A DNA stretch of 64,000 nucleotides from Thereva unica (taxonomy: Eukaryota; Arthropoda; Insecta; Diptera; Therevidae): positions 175,412,516 through 175,476,515 of the forward strand of contig OX465281.1 of NCBI GenBank assembly GCA_949987705.1. The letters are read 5' to 3'. The notes beneath the pieces are model-generated. The model was not told where the DNA came from, did not search any database, and saw only the letters and a program-made list of their open reading frames with translations. The stretch's first letter is position 1; each line of letters opens with the position of its first letter. The translations under genes and the position numbers were made by a program. Positions 41,930-54,122 of this stretch are shown one piece after another.

Positions 41930-44900
41930 TTCTTCTCTTCTTTAACGGCTCTACAACCGGGATCCGGTCCTGGCCTCGCGCAACTGTTCTCTCCACCGGT
42001 CCCGATTCTGAGCCGATGTCATCCAGTTTGGCATCCCTAAACTCTGAGCGTCCTGGTCCACGCCATCCTTCCAGCGAAGGTTGGGCCTCCCTCGCTGTCG
42101 CACCCCATAGGTCTTACCGCAGAGAACTTTCCGAGCAGGCTCATCTTCACTCATACGAGCTAGATGCCCTGCCCACCGGAGCCTACCGAGCTTTATTTTC
42201 TTCACAACATCTATGTCGCGATAGCGCTCGTAGATCTCGTCATTGTAGAGTCTCCGGAATCGTCCTTCCTCACATACGGGGCCAACAATCCTCCGAAGTA
42301 TTTTCCTCTCAAACACGCCCAAGAGGTTTGAGTGCTTTTTGCTAAGCACCCACGTTTCGGATGCATATGTGAGAACGGGTAAGACCATCGTCTTATATAG
42401 TAAAAGTTTAGACGTTACGGTTAGATATTTGGATTTGAAGAGCCTTGACAGACTATAGTAGGCTTTGTTGGCTTTTAGCAGTCGTGCGCGTATTTCTGGT
42501 TCCATGCTATTGTCGGCTGCTACTATTGACCCAAGGTAGGTAAATGATTTTACCACGTCAAACTCGTGTTCCGCTACCTTGATTGTGGGACCAATGTTAG
42601 GTGTTCTTCCAGACGAGGCCACCATGTACTTTGTTTTGCTTTCGTTAATGTGCAGTCCCAGATTTCCTGCCGCTTGCTCAATCTGAGTGAAAGCTTCTTG
42701 TACAGCTGTTGTTGTTCTTCCAATGATGTCAATGTCGTCTGCGTAAGCCAGTAATTGGGTGGACTTGTGGAGGATTGTACCTCTAGATGTCACGCCCGAA
42801 TCTCGGATCACTTTCTCCAACGCCAGGTTGAAAAGGAGGCAGGCCAGACCGTCCCCTTGTCGGAGTCCATTATAGATGTTGATTGGTCTGGACAGTGTTC
42901 CGGATACCTTTACTTGGCTTGACACATTGATCATGGTCAACCTACATAGTCTTGTCAGTTTGTTGGGGATGCCGAATTCTCTCATGGCTTTGTAGAGTTC
43001 TACCCTGGCTATGCTATCATAGGCGGCTTTAAAGTCTATGAAGAGGTGTTGAATTGAGTTTTGAAACTCTAGACATTTTTCCATAGCCTGTCTCAAGGTG
43101 AAAATCTGATCAGTCGTTGATTTGCCTGGGCTGAAGCCACACTGGTAATGGCCTATGATGTTTCTGGCGTATGGGGCCATCCTGTTTTGTAGGATAGCGG
43201 AGAATATCTTATACACGGTACTCAACAACGTTATACCGCGATAATTAGTGCACGCTGTGATATCTCCTTTTTTGTGTACCGGACAGAGGATGCCTTTTCT
43301 CCAGTCTTCTGGCATCACTTCCTGCTCCCATACTTGCACAATTAATTCATGAATCGCTTGGTGTAATGTAGGCCCTCCACATTTAACCAGCTCCGCTGCG
43401 ATGCCGTCTGCACCCGAGGCCTTGTTGTTTTTGAGCCGGCTGATGGCTCTGCTAACTTCTTCTATGCTTGGTGGCGGCAGCATAGCATTGTCATCAGATA
43501 TTGGTGGAGCCTCCGAATCCTCAGTTAGCTCGCCATTTAGCAATTCATGAAAGTGCTCTTCCCATCGCTCCAAGATGCCTTTAGGATCGGTGATCAGATT
43601 ACCTTCTTTGTCCTTGCAGTATGTGCAACGTGGTGTGAATTGCGTCATACTGCGGACTCTTTGGTAGAACTCCCGCGCCTGGTGCGGCCGTCGTTCTCTG
43701 TACTGTTCTAGCTCACAGACGAGATTTTTTTCCCAGGCTTCCTTTTTCCGTCTGTGAATTCTCTTTTCTTCTTTTCTGAGCTCTTTATAGTTCTCTTCGC
43801 GTGCCCGTGTTCTCTGAGACTGCTGCATGGCTCGGTACGCAGCATTCTTACGTTCAGTTGCCAGCTTGCATTCATTATCGAACCAGTCGTTCCGATCTTT
43901 ACGACTTCTGCCTAAGATGGAATCAGCAGTACTAATGACAGTATTTTTAAGGCGGGTCCAGTTCTCTTCAACGCCCGGCATCTCATCCCCAGGACTTAGG
44001 GCGAGTTCTAATGCATGACCGTAGCTGTTTCTGGCCATTTCATTGCGTAGTGCAGCTGTGTTGATTCGAGCCTGATCAGCGGATACAAAGCTTTTCAGCG
44101 TTGTAATGCGCTCTCGGAGCACCATACCAACAAGATAGTGATCCGAGTCGAAGTTGGCACCTCGGTACGTTCGTACCGTCATCAGACCCGAAAGGTGGCG
44201 GCGGTCTATCAACACATGATCTATTTGGTTGCGAGTGGCTCCATCAGGAGATACCCAGGTGGCTTTATGGATATCTTTACGCGCAAATCTAGTACTTGCA
44301 ACGACCAAGTTCTTACTTGCTGCCATCTCTACAACTCGCTGTCCATTGTCATTAGTGTTTTCATGCAAGCTGTGGTTGCCGACATATTGCCTGTATATGG
44401 GCTCCCGGCCTACTTTGGCGTTCAGATCTCCCAGTATGATTTTTACATCATACCTGGGGCAGGCATTAAGTTCCCGTTCAACTAATTCGAAGAATTCTTC
44501 TTTATCATCATCCGGGGACTCTTCTGTAGGTGCGTGAACGTTTATGAGGCTGATGTTCTTAAATTTACCTCGCACACGAAGGGAGCATAGCCTTTCGTTT
44601 ATTGCTTTAAAGCCGATAATGGTAGGCTTCATTCTTTTGCTAACCATAAAACCTACTCCTAGAACATGGTGTTTTGTATGACAGCTGTAATATACGTCAT
44701 ACTCAGGTTTTTGCAAAACACCATTCCCTGTCCACCTCATCTCCTGAATGGCGGTAATATCTGCTTTATACTTTGACAGGGTATCGGCTAGATGTTTTGA
44801 AGCTCGAGTTCTGTACAGAGTTCGAACGTTCCATGAAAAAATTCGTAAATCGTTTTGCCTTTTTCGTTGCCGTGGTCGTCGTCGTTTATTCCAGTATCCG

Positions 44901-45134
44901 AGGCATGTTGCTCGTTCCGTAATAATTGTTTTTTACGGGTGAGGTTATTAGCCTCACGCCAACCTTACTTGGAAGGGACTAGCCCGATCATATTAGCCTA
45001 TCCTCTCTCATAGAATAGTTACCAGTGGCCACCGCTAGGAGGTTATGATCGCACTTCCATCAGTCCGAAATAGTTACGTCACGTGCATGTTATGCTACAT
45101 GTTATTCCCCCTATTCCGCTGATGACTGACCACC
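41930..45134 (-). mobile_element. RTE-2: full-length RTE-clade LINE with 13-bp TSD
   Basis: ATATCCAGGAATC flanks the element exactly (41917-41929 and 45135-45147). On the minus strand there is a 5' UTR of about 200 bases, a short leader frame, a long endonuclease-RT ORF and a short 3' tail (TAAAGAAGAGAAGAA). The length, 3205 bp, is right for a complete RTE. Neither end is obviously truncated. Confidence 0.92.
41951..44860 (-). CDS. RTE-2 endonuclease-reverse transcriptase, open
   Basis: The first ATG in frame is at 44740, but the endonuclease begins upstream without ATG: LRIFSWNVRTLYR, then ADITAIQEMRWTGNG. Catalytic parts: ILGDLNAKVGRE, DHVLIDRR and SDHYLVGM. RT blocks: NYRGITLLSTVYKIF, CGFSPGKSTTDQIF, FIDFKAAYDSI, LRQGDGLACLLFNL and AYADDIDIIG (about residue 665 from the ATG). 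The end has KLGRLRWAGHLARM, then LREARTGSRL and a stop at 41951. A leader in another frame (LTRKKQLLRNEQHASDTG, near 44900) abuts it, so either a frameshift or a small ORF1 lies at about 44860. Otherwise undamaged. Confidence 0.88.
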   Translation of the reverse strand, partial: RQNDLRIFSWNVRTLYRTRASKHLADTLSKYKADITAIQEMRWTGNGVLQKPEYDVYYSCHTKHHVLGVGFMVSKRMKPTIIGFKAINERLCSLRVRGKFKNISLINVHAPTEESPDDDKEEFFELVERELNACPRYDVKIILGDLNAKVGREPIYRQYVGNHSLHENTNDNGQRVVEMAASKNLVVASTRFARKDIHKATWVSPDGATRNQIDHVLIDRRHLSGLMTVRTYRGANFDSDHYLVGMVLRERITTLKSFVSADQARINTAALRNEMARNSYGHALELALSPGDEMPGVEENWTRLKNTVISTADSILGRSRKDRNDWFDNECKLATERKNAAYRAMQQSQRTRAREENYKELRKEEKRIHRRKKEAWEKNLVCELEQYRERRPHQAREFYQRVRSMTQFTPRCTYCKDKEGNLITDPKGILERWEEHFHELLNGELTEDSEAPPISDDNAMLPPPSIEEVSRAISRLKNNKASGADGIAAELVKCGGPTLHQAIHELIVQVWEQEVMPEDWRKGILCPVHKKGDITACTNYRGITLLSTVYKIFSAILQNRMAPYARNIIGHYQCGFSPGKSTTDQIFTLRQAMEKCLEFQNSIQHLFIDFKAAYDSIARVELYKAMREFGIPNKLTRLCRLTMINVSSQVKVSGTLSRPINIYNGLRQGDGLACLLFNLALEKVIRDSGVTSRGTILHKSTQLLAYADDIDIIGRTTTAVQEAFTQIEQAAGNLGLHINESKTKYMVASSGRTPNIGPTIKVAEHEFDVVKSFTYLGSIVAADNSMEPEIRARLLKANKAYYSLSRLFKSKYLTVTSKLLLYKTMVLPVLTYASETWVLSKKHSNLLGVFERKILRRIVGPVCEEGRFRRLYNDEIYERYRDIDVVKKIKLGRLRWAGHLARMSEDEPARKVLCGKTYGVRQRGRPNLRWKDGVDQDAQSLGMPNWMTSAQNRDRWREQLREARTGSRL

Positions 45135-45147
45135 ATATCCAGGAATC

Positions 45148-45537
45148 ACCCCTGAAAATATTAGCCGCGTACTCCAACAAAGGATTTATTAAATTTCTGA
45201 TGACCTTTACAAGTCGGGAATGATAGAATATGAGTATTTTAACTTATTAAAACGACAATATCTCAGAAATGGCAATTCCTACGAGAAAATGTATGATATA
45301 TTTTTTATAGATAATCGCCTAATCTACAAACGTTGTAAACACAATTTTCTGATAAGACGTACGGTTTAGCATATATTTGCAAAAAACTGATATTTTGACC
45401 TTTTGACCTTGAATAAAAAAGTTTGCAGTCGTCCAATCGCGTGGCAGTCTCTACAGCTTATGTATAATAATGTTTTTAAGGGCTGTTCCAATTTTCAGCA
45501 ACTTCCGAATTATCTTCCAATTATGGGGTTTTTTGGT
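45148..45537. other. Short AT-rich stretch, no gene
   Basis: Between the RTE-2 TSD and the broken end of the Gypsy-2 integrase. It includes TGACCTTTTGACCTTGAA. No LTR boundary could be drawn. Confidence 0.5.
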
Positions 45538-46413
45538 CTATTTTGACTGGACTATATGTAGTGATTTCGGGATAAAGATTTTTTCATTGGACGGTGGTCG
45601 AGTTTGAATTGCCCGAATTGAAACGAAAATTTTCCTTAGCGTGTCTGCCACATTTGTTGGGTCCCCTGGATTTTCCAGTGTTGAACCTATGAATAATTCA
45701 CTGGGCAATTTCAGCTGTTGACCGTATACCAGCTCCACTGGAGTGCATTTAATAACTTCTTTTGTGGTGTTTCGTATTCCGAGTAGGATCAGCGGTAGTT
45801 CTTCGTACCAAGCCGGTGTATTTCCTCTAGCTCCTATTGCCTCTTTTAGCTGTCGATGAAACCTCTCGACCATCCCGTTCCGAGGGTGGTATGCAGTCGT
45901 TCTAATCCTATGAACTCCCAAGAAGTTTGTTAGCTGGTTGAATAGCTGGCTTTCAAATTGTTTGCCTTGATCTGTGACAATAATGTTAGGTACTCCAAAT
46001 CTCGATACATATTCATTGATAAAAGACCAGGCGACCGTTTTAGCTTCCATATTCTTCAATGGGTATGCTTCGGGCCAGCGTGTATAGCGGTCCACTATCG
46101 TGAGGTTATACCTATGTCCTTTTGACGGGGGGAGTGGTCCTACCAAGTCCATATGGATCTCCTCAAAACGTCCTTTGGGTACTTGGAACTGGCCAATTGG
46201 TGATTGCGTGTGGCGTGTGATTTTAGCTTTGTGACAAGAAATACATGCTTTTGCCCAATTTGTTACGTCTCTATTTAGATGAGGCCAGAAGTATCGTGTT
46301 GCGATTAGTTTTCGGCTTGCCCTGATACCCGGATGTGATATATTGTGCATTGAATCGAAAACCTGCTTTCTTAAGCTCTTAGGTATATAAGGTCTAGTCG
46401 CATCTGCATACAT
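45538..46413 (-). pseudogene. Gypsy-2 integrase
   Basis: 291 open codons. RPYIPKSLRKQVFDSMHN and SHPGIRASRKL hold the two His, then WAKACISCHKAKITRH the two Cys of the zinc finger. Core: HMDLVGPLPPSKGHRYN (Asp), IIVTDQGKQFESQLF (Asp) and TTAYHPRNGMVERFHRQ (Glu, with one residue missing before NGM). The C-terminal part ends IPKSLHIVQSK. It is the best-kept piece of Gypsy-2, but it has no connected upstream pol. A 23-bp stretch at its 5' edge (46401-46423) is identical to part of the neighbouring LINE (see findings). Confidence 0.87.
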
Positions 46414-46471
46414 ATGAATCTTATTTTTGGAATGTTATAAATTCAATAATTGAAGTTTGAATTTTGAGTCC

Positions 46472-46608
<137 letters not shown>

Positions 46609-46909
46609 TATTTTCAAAAGTATGTACAAAGATAGGATCTTATTATAGTACATTCATTAAAGGAAACAAAAATTATACAAAACAAAATTATATGGAAAAA
46701 TTGAAGAGTATAAAAGTAAAATATAAGTGAGAAAAACTAAAAAAGAATAAAACATAGGAGATAGAAACAAAAAAAAAACAGAGAGAAAGAAAAAAAAAAG
46801 AATAAATAAAATAAAATAGTAAAATACAAAATATAAAAAAAGAAAGTTATATATAAAAAAGAAGTAAGCTATATAATAGAAAGAAAGAAGAAAGTTATAT
46901 ATTCATGCT

Positions 46910-49701
46910 TTAATCAATTCTATTAGAAATGAATTCGAAGAGACGCTTCCTGAAGATGTTCACAGAATCAATACGTTGCAAATAGACTGGGAGTGAGTTC
47001 CATAAAACAGCCGCGAAGACAAAGAAAGAACGCTGTCCAATTAACGTGCGGAAACGCGGAATAATTAAATTATTATTTCTAAGGGATTGTGAGAACTGAA
47101 CGAACTCATTAAGGTATGCGGGCTTGCGCTGGTGCAGAATATCGTGGAGTAGACGCAAAAGCCTAAATTTGCGATAATCATTAAGGGAGCAGCCCAAAAC
47201 CGAATTCAAGTAGGGTGAAATATGGTCAAAGCGGCGTAACTTATAAACAAAACGAACGCAATCGTTAAAGGCTACTTCGAGCTTTCTAGCGCAGGAACAA
47301 TCGAGAGAGGGGAAAATAGAAAGGCCATGCATTAGAAGAGGTAGAAGTAAGACTTTCACTAAATTCAAACGGACAGCCCTTTTAAGCAACCCACAATGAT
47401 ATCTGAGTTTCGACAGGAGTCCATATGTTTTTCCAATAACGAAATTGACGTGGTCGCAGCAGGTCATACTACTATTCAGAACAATCCCTAGATTTCTTAC
47501 TAGATTTCATTTAAGAAAATTACTGGAAGGTCAGTTTGAGAGATGGAAGAGTGTGAGAAGAAAATACAATGAGACTTCGATGGGTTTAGCTGTAGCAAGT
47601 TCAGTGCTGACCAGCTTGAGACATTGTGCAAATCTGCCGAGATCTTCTCCACACAATTGTGGATTTGATCTTTTGGCGAAGAGAAATAAAGCTGCACATC
47701 ATCTGCATACATATGAATCTTAGAATGCTTTATTACTAGAGGAAGATCATTAATAAAAACGCTGAACAAAAGTGGGCCAAGAATAGAACCTTGAGGAACT
47801 CCAGAGTTAAGTAAAGAATTGGAGGAACTAGAGTCGCCGAGTTTAACTTTTTGTGAGCGGTTTGTTAAAAAGCTATGCAGAAGTTTAAGAGCAGTTGAAG
47901 AAAAAGATACTTGCGAGGAGAGTTTTTGCAAGAGCAAAGAGTGATTGACGCTATCGAAAGCTTTCGAAAAATCAAGTAGCAACATACAACAAATGTGATG
48001 TTCATCAAGAGAGTTGCGAATATCATTTGTGACTTTAAGAAGTGCAGTTTCGCAGCTGTGATGTTTGCGGAAGCCAGATTGCCATACATTTATAACTTGG
48101 AGTCGTTCACAGTACTCAAGTATTTGAGTTGCAATCAGTTTTTCAAAGACCTTTGCTAGGAAGGGAAGAATACTAATAGGCCGAAAATCAGATGGAATAG
48201 CAGGAGAGGGGCACTTGGGTATGGGAGTAATCAATGCATGCTTCCACAAAGTGGGAAATTTCGATACCGTAAGGCACGAGTTAAAAATGTGTGTTAGAGT
48301 AGGCAGCAAACATGGAATTATCATTTTTAGAAATCGTGGTGAAATTTTATCACTACCAGTGGCTGTAGATTTGATTGAATTTAAAGCAGAGATACCTTCA
48401 AGAGAATCAACGCAACGAAAGCTGAAGCCATCAGATGAATCTATAAAAGAGGTTGTAACCTGCTCAGCTGCTTGGTTGGATATAAAGTATTGATTAAGAC
48501 TCTCGGGACTTAGGTTGCTAGCAGCAGCTTCATTTTTAGAGTGGACACCCAAAATGCGCAGATTTTTCCATACAGTTTTCACGGATTGGGATGGGTCAAG
48601 CTTTCGGGAGTAAAAATCGCGTTTGGCTTCTTTAATTTTTGCTACAATCAAATTACGAAGGCGTTTAAAAGATCTTTTTGCTGTTTCAGTTTTTACTTTT
48701 ATGGACCAACGATAGACAAACTCCCTTTCAATAATAAGCGATTTAATTTCCGCAGTGAACCAAGGTTTAGATTTAGCTGATAATGATTTACTTCTTAGGG
48801 GCACAAATTCATCGTAAAGATCAAGAAATATCCTGTTAAACTCATCTATTTTTTCATCTACCTCAGCCAATGTGAAGATATTGGTCCAGGGTAGGTTAAG
48901 ACATCTTTGGCTAAGAAGTTCCTGATCAATATTAGAGAAGTCACGATAAGTAATTGTTTTCATAGAAGGAGGATCGACATTAAAGCTATAGCATGCGAAT
49001 ATAATATCATGATCCAAATAACTAGGTGGAGAGATTTGGTTTTGAAAAAGAATAGAGCTAGTGTCGTTTGTTAAAAACATATCAAGCAAAGAGGGTATTC
49101 TACAATTAAAATATGTGGGGAGCTCGTTAATTACCTCCAAACCAAGAGAATGCATGGCGTACCGAAATGAGCTTTGTAAGGTTGACTGTTTCAATAGATT
49201 AACATTAAAGTCACCTCCAACCAATATGTTTTTATACACACTGGAGAGGTGCTCAAGACATTCGACAAGTTCGTGAGCATTAGCAGGGTTAAACAGGCCC
49301 GGAGGAGAGTAAACGCAGACAAGAAGGAGTTTATCAGTACCATTAGAAATTTCAACACATAGAAATTCAATTCCCGGTTGCTTAGAGAATCCGACAATTT
49401 TAGACATTAAGTTTTCACGTAAGTATATAGCAACTCCCCCGCCGACGCGACCTTGCCTATCATTACGGAATAACTTGTAACCGCCAATGGATACGATGGA
49501 GGAAGGAATAAAAGAGTTAAGCCAACTTTCACATATAAATATAGCGTGCACACCAGAATTTATGAAGATTTCGTTCAGTTCACCAATTTTCGGACGAATG
49601 CTTCGCGAATTTAGAAGACAGGTATTAAAACCTGTGCATTTCGAGCTAAAAATTTTTACTAATGTTCTCACCCCGTCCTCGCAACTAAAATTATATGACA
49701 T
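46910..49701 (-). pseudogene. CR1-like LINE endonuclease-RT with one break
   Basis: The ORF 49701-47500 (733 codons) starts MSYNFSCEDGV. It has CLLNSRSIRPKIGELNEIF, IFICESWLNS, NILVGGDFNVNLL and SYLDHDIIF (endonuclease), then SDFRPISILPFLAKVFEKL, QSGFRKHHSCETALL, LLDFSKAFDSVNHSLLL, GVPQGSILGPLLF and HMYADDVQLYF (YADD about residue 665). A stop at 47500 and a small deletion break it. The reading resumes as VRNLGIVLNSSMTCCDHV and ends FRKRLFEFISNRID at 46910. Apart from this one lesion the protein is complete. Confidence 0.87.
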
Positions 49702-49951
49702 TTAATAACAGATCAACAAGACGAAACAATAAACACCAACAAGAAGCGACAGTCGACAACGAAGGAACAGCATTTAATCGGGAACGAGCATGAATATATA
49801 ACGAACAATAAAAAGTATAGAGTAATATAAAATTTAAGCTATTAGGAAGCATTAAACTTAAGAGCTAAACATTAAAGAAGAGAGAAATACAAAAAAAAAA
49901 AAAAACAGAAAAATTATTAAATAATAAATACCAAAATTATCAAAAACAATG

Positions 49952-50707
49952 ATTCATTCATTGGTGACACTTTTGATAAGATACCCGAGCTCTTCATCGC
50001 TTTCCTGTTCGCGTGGCAGATTCTCAAAATTTAACATGTTGTTCTCTACATTGTTGGATTCGATCTCAAAACTTCGAGATAAAGTGTCGGCTACCAAGTT
50101 ATCCGTCCCTTTTATGTACTTGAAATGGGTGGAAAATTGTGAGATGAAGTTAAGGTATCGTGTTTGTCTTGGACTTTTTTCCGCCTAAGCCGTTATTGCG
50201 GTAATTAAAGGTTTGTGTTCGGTAAAAAAAATGTCGCTCGAAAACTTGTCGTAAATGCATTTTGTGTTCTTGTTCTGTGCTGCTTGCTACAAATATGTCA
50301 TCTATGTATGTAAATGTGAAGTCTAAAGCTTGTAGCACCTCGTTCATAAATCGGTGAAACGTTTGTGCCGCGTTCCGCAACCCAAAAGGCATTCTTGTAA
50401 ATTCAAAAAGACCGAACGGCGTCGTTATTGCCGTTTTAAAGATATCTTCTTCTGCGAGGGGAATTTGGTGATATGCTCTTATCAGGTCGATCTTTGAAAA
50501 AATGTTTTTTCCTTGTAGATAAGTCGAGAAACTCTGATTATGTGGAATTGGGTATCTGTCGGGTATCGCTATTGCATTCAATTGCCTATAATCGCCACAT
50601 GGCCTCCAGCCTTGACTACCTGGTTTTTGTACTAGGTGTAAAGCCGATGCCGCTGGAGATGAAGAGGGTCGACAAATACCGAGAGCTACCATGTGTTCGA
50701 ATTCTTT
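49952..50707 (-). pseudogene. Gypsy-2 reverse transcriptase joined to RNase H end by a deletion
   Basis: The reading starts [18 protein letters not shown] (50707), runs through [51 protein letters not shown] and [11 protein letters not shown] with the YIDD catalytic motif. After [11 protein letters not shown] it jumps to [12 protein letters not shown] and [18 protein letters not shown], then YIKGTDNLVADTLSR, i.e. RNase H. The RT thumb and first half of RNase H (about 200 codons) are deleted. A stop follows at about 49952. Confidence 0.85.
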
Positions 50708-51625
50708 TTGTAGTCCAGTAAATAAGTCGAAAAAAAGGCCTTCGCATTGCGAAAAATACCGCACGCGATTTTTTTTACCAAATATTTTTACATATTTTTA
50801 TGAGCTGAAATTCAAAATGGCGTCATCCCCACTCTTATGCTTCACTTACAATGGAGGGAAACCTGTTTAATTTTATATCTCCGAAACTATGCATTTTACG
50901 ACAAAAATGTATATAATCTTTTTTGTAGATAAATAAGTGATTTAACTTTTTTGTTCAGAATTTTTTTTGTAAAGTCAATATGTTCGGAGTTATAGTGCTT
51001 CAAACTTTATACATTACTTTCTTTGCACTATATTTCGTTAACGGTTAGCCCGCTATAAAAAAGTCCTTTCTAAGACTTATAGAAGACACGATTATCTATA
51101 ATTTTTGTATAGGGCTAATATTTCACGAGTTATAGCGCTTTAAATGTCGGAAAATGTAAATTCAAAAAACAAATCCTAATATCTTTTTCTTTCCCCGTTT
51201 CATTTCAAAACTGATTATATATCGTGTGTTGAGCTCATCATTGCCCACATTTGTTGCCTTTACTTTTTTCTATAAAGTTGATATTTATGGATTTATTACA
51301 CCTCCAAAGTTGATTAAAATCGGTTTTTTGCCAATATCTAGTCAACTATTTGTTTACGATGACAAGTTATACCAACAAATATGTTTGTTATAAAATTCCG
51401 TTGAATTTTTACTTTAAACATTTTTTTCTAGCATTTATACTTTAGCCGCAATTCAGCGCCGATTGTTTCATATAGATACACATTAATGTTCATACATATA
51501 ATTAAGAAACTTCGTTGGCGTACAAATTCTTTTCCACACCACCCTGGAGGTCGAGTTTTTGGCGCGTTTTTTATTGTGGTTTCCCCAGTAGGCCCACCCA
51601 TCCACAAGAAAACGAAGCAATGATT

Positions 51626-52440
51626 CTATAACATGTTTTTTAGCCTCATATGTTTCGAAGATGTCGGTTGACAATCGGATAGACCAATGAAGCTGCCATC
51701 TAATGACTTGACGTTGTCTTCGTCGAATGATATATCTGGGAGACTTGAAAACTCGCAAATGTTCTCATTTATTTCATTGTTTTCAAGGAGGTTTGCATCC
51801 TTCGTCACATTTTCGCAATTTCCTCCACTGCAGTTAGATCAAATTATGGTACATTTGAGACCAGCCTTGCGGCATCCACAGGATTTTTTCCTACATTTGC
51901 AGGATATTAATTTTAATAAATTTGCTGGTGCCGGAGCAATTGTCATTGGGACTGGTTGTAAGCCAAATCTTGTTCGCTTCCAGTCCCACTCCTCCGGGTC
52001 TTGATAACTATCAAGCCAAGTTTGCACTTGATGATGTACTCGAAATGAGTGAAGTCGAGCAGCATCTTTAGTTGGAGGCAGAGCTGATAAGTTCACTTTG
52101 GTTTTTGTAGCCGATTTTCCAAAACATTTGAACCTTAGTGAATGCTTAAACAAACGAATTTCTGGACGATTTTCCTTGTCGATTAACGCGAGCAACTCAG
52201 AAACTCTAAATTGACATTCCTCACTGTTGGTTATAAAGCTACTAATAACTTGCATCACCTCGGACATTTCTTTATTAGGACGACCCCTTTTTCCCCCTGT
52301 AGATGGAGTGGTTTTCAATAATCTCGCATACAGGAATGATGATACCTAGCACCTGTAGCTTTGGCATCAGAAACATTTGCAATGCGTTGCACAATGCTCA
52401 AACTTCTTTTATCATTCCGATTCTGCAAACGTACGCCAAC
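51626..52440 (-). pseudogene. Academ-like family 2 protein: N-terminal piece joined to the Cys-rich C-terminus
   Basis: On the minus strand NRNDKRSLSIVQRIANVSDA and KATGARYHHSCMRDY look like the N-terminal part of the arthropod protein family. The frame 52318-51839 has LIDKENRPEIRLFK, then LSALPPTKDAARLHSFRVHH, EEWDWKRTRFGLQPVP, APAPANLLKLISCKCRKKSC and GCRKAGLKCT. In a shifted frame CSNCSGGNCENV and an acidic tail follow. The middle (the FEN1/XPG-like region) is missing, so this is an internally deleted copy. The C-terminal layout (LPPT..A, W, PAP..LL, C.C..C) matches that of the 29290-30831 gene. Confidence 0.7.
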
Positions 52441-52926
52441 GAAATTTCTTAATTATATGTATGAACATTAGCTAAAGTATAAATGCTTGAAAAAAATGTT
52501 TAAAGGAAAATTTCAACGGAATTTTATAACAAACATATTTGTTGGTATAACTTGTCATTGTAAATAAATAGTTGACTAGATATTGGCAAAAAACCGTTTT
52601 TAATAAACTTTGGAGGTATAATAAATCCATAAATATCAACTTTATAGAAAAAAGTAAAGGCAACAAATGTGGGCAATGATGAGCTCAACACACGATATAT
52701 AATCAGTTTTGAAATGAAACGGGGAAAGAAAGGAAATTTTTTTTGAATTCACATTTTTCGACATTTAATGCGCTATAACTCGTGAAATATTAGCCCTATC
52801 TAAAAAAAAATTTTGTTGTCTGTAAAGAGGGTTTACGGACGATAGTTTAACGTGACAACGTCATGAGAAAACATTTATGAAATGATTGCATACTTTTATG
52901 AATAAAATTGAATCATTTATATTAAA

Positions 52927-53965
52927 CTAGCAAAAACCCGCGTGCCTTGCAACGCCTTTCAATAAAATAAGATTATGGGGACACAGTCTGCGATAGGAAA
53001 AAGCTATAGTGAAAAAAGAACAAATCTGGGAAAATTGATTTTGGGAGATGACCGCCATGGACCAAATGATATATTGAGTATACTATATTGCCTATGGTGT
53101 TCTACTTATCATACTCTTTCATTTGATATCCATCTAGAAGGGGTTGTAGAGAAAATGGTAAACCGCCCTTTTGAGATGGCCGCCATGGACCAAATTATAA
53201 ATTGAGTATACTATATTGCTAATGGTGTTCTACTTTTCATAGCCTTTCATTTGATACCCATGTCTCGGGTGTTGTGAAGAAAATGGTAATCCGCCCTCTT
53301 GAGATGGCCGCCATGAATCTAAAGGCATAGTCTATGGCATTCTTCTTATAATGCCTTTCATTTGATACCCATGTCGAGGGGGTAGTGAAGAAAATGATCA
53401 TCCTCCCTCTTGAGGTGACCGCCATGGACCAAACGATATATTGAGTATACTATATTGCCTATGGTGTTCTACTTATCATACTCTTTCATTTGGTACCCAT
53501 GTCGAAGGGGTTGTGAAGAAAATATTAATCCGCACTCTTGAGATGGCCGCTAAGGACCAAACGATATATTGAGTATACTATATTGCTTATATTGTTCTAC
53601 TTGTTATCATACTCTTTCATTGGATACCCATTTCGAAGGGGTTGTGAAGAAAATGGTCATCTGCTCTCTTGAGATGACTGCCATGGACCAAACGATGTAT
53701 TGAGTATACTATATTGCTTTTTGTGTTCTACTTACCATAACCTTTCATTTGATATCCATGTCGAGGGGTTGTAAAGAAAATGGTAATCCGCCCTCCTGAG
53801 ATGGCTGCTATGGACCAACCGCCTGCTTTTCTGTTGAAATTTTTTTGCTATAAACCTCACGGAGCCCAAGACCTTTCCAACGAATGCAAAACCGTGAAAA
53901 TCGGATCGTGCGTTCTGGAATTATAGCGTCAGAAAGGAAAACCCGACTTATTTTTATATTATAGA
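52927..53965 (-). mobile_element. Helitron-3, same family as Helitron-1
   Basis: On the minus strand it starts TCTATAATATAAAAATAAG after an A and ends TTTTTGCTAG before a T. It has about six or seven units of the TATCAAATGAAAG array (53030-53820) and lacks the 1.5-kb insertion seen in Helitron-1. It is 1039 bp with no Rep gene. It interrupts the Pif1-like fragment of the surrounding element. Confidence 0.85.
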
Positions 53966-54122
53966 TAACAGTAAACGTCCCACCTTGCGACTTGTGAATG
54001 GTAATAGCACAAGCAGGAACGCAAGGAAACTGTTTTCGTTTGCATTTCACAGTTTTCGTCAGTGTAATCCGGCACTCAGTTAGGAGACAGAGTGTTTGGC
54101 TTGCTTTGCTTATTGTTGACAA
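53966..54122 (-). pseudogene. Pif1-type helicase C-terminal fragment
   Basis: Minus-strand reading [20 protein letters not shown], then [13 protein letters not shown], matches the last helicase motifs of Pif1-like proteins (A.TIHKSQG). Only about 50 codons remain, ended by Helitron-3. Such helicases are the C-terminal part of Helitron proteins, which fits the Helentron call; a cellular Pif1 source is less likely here. Confidence 0.72.

Noticed and set aside
41875..42345. 156-codon plus-strand frame
   Set aside because: Antisense of the RTE-2 C-terminus.
53966..54122. Cellular PIF1 helicase gene
   Set aside because: Only about 50 codons, inside a nested repeat with Helentron-like ends.
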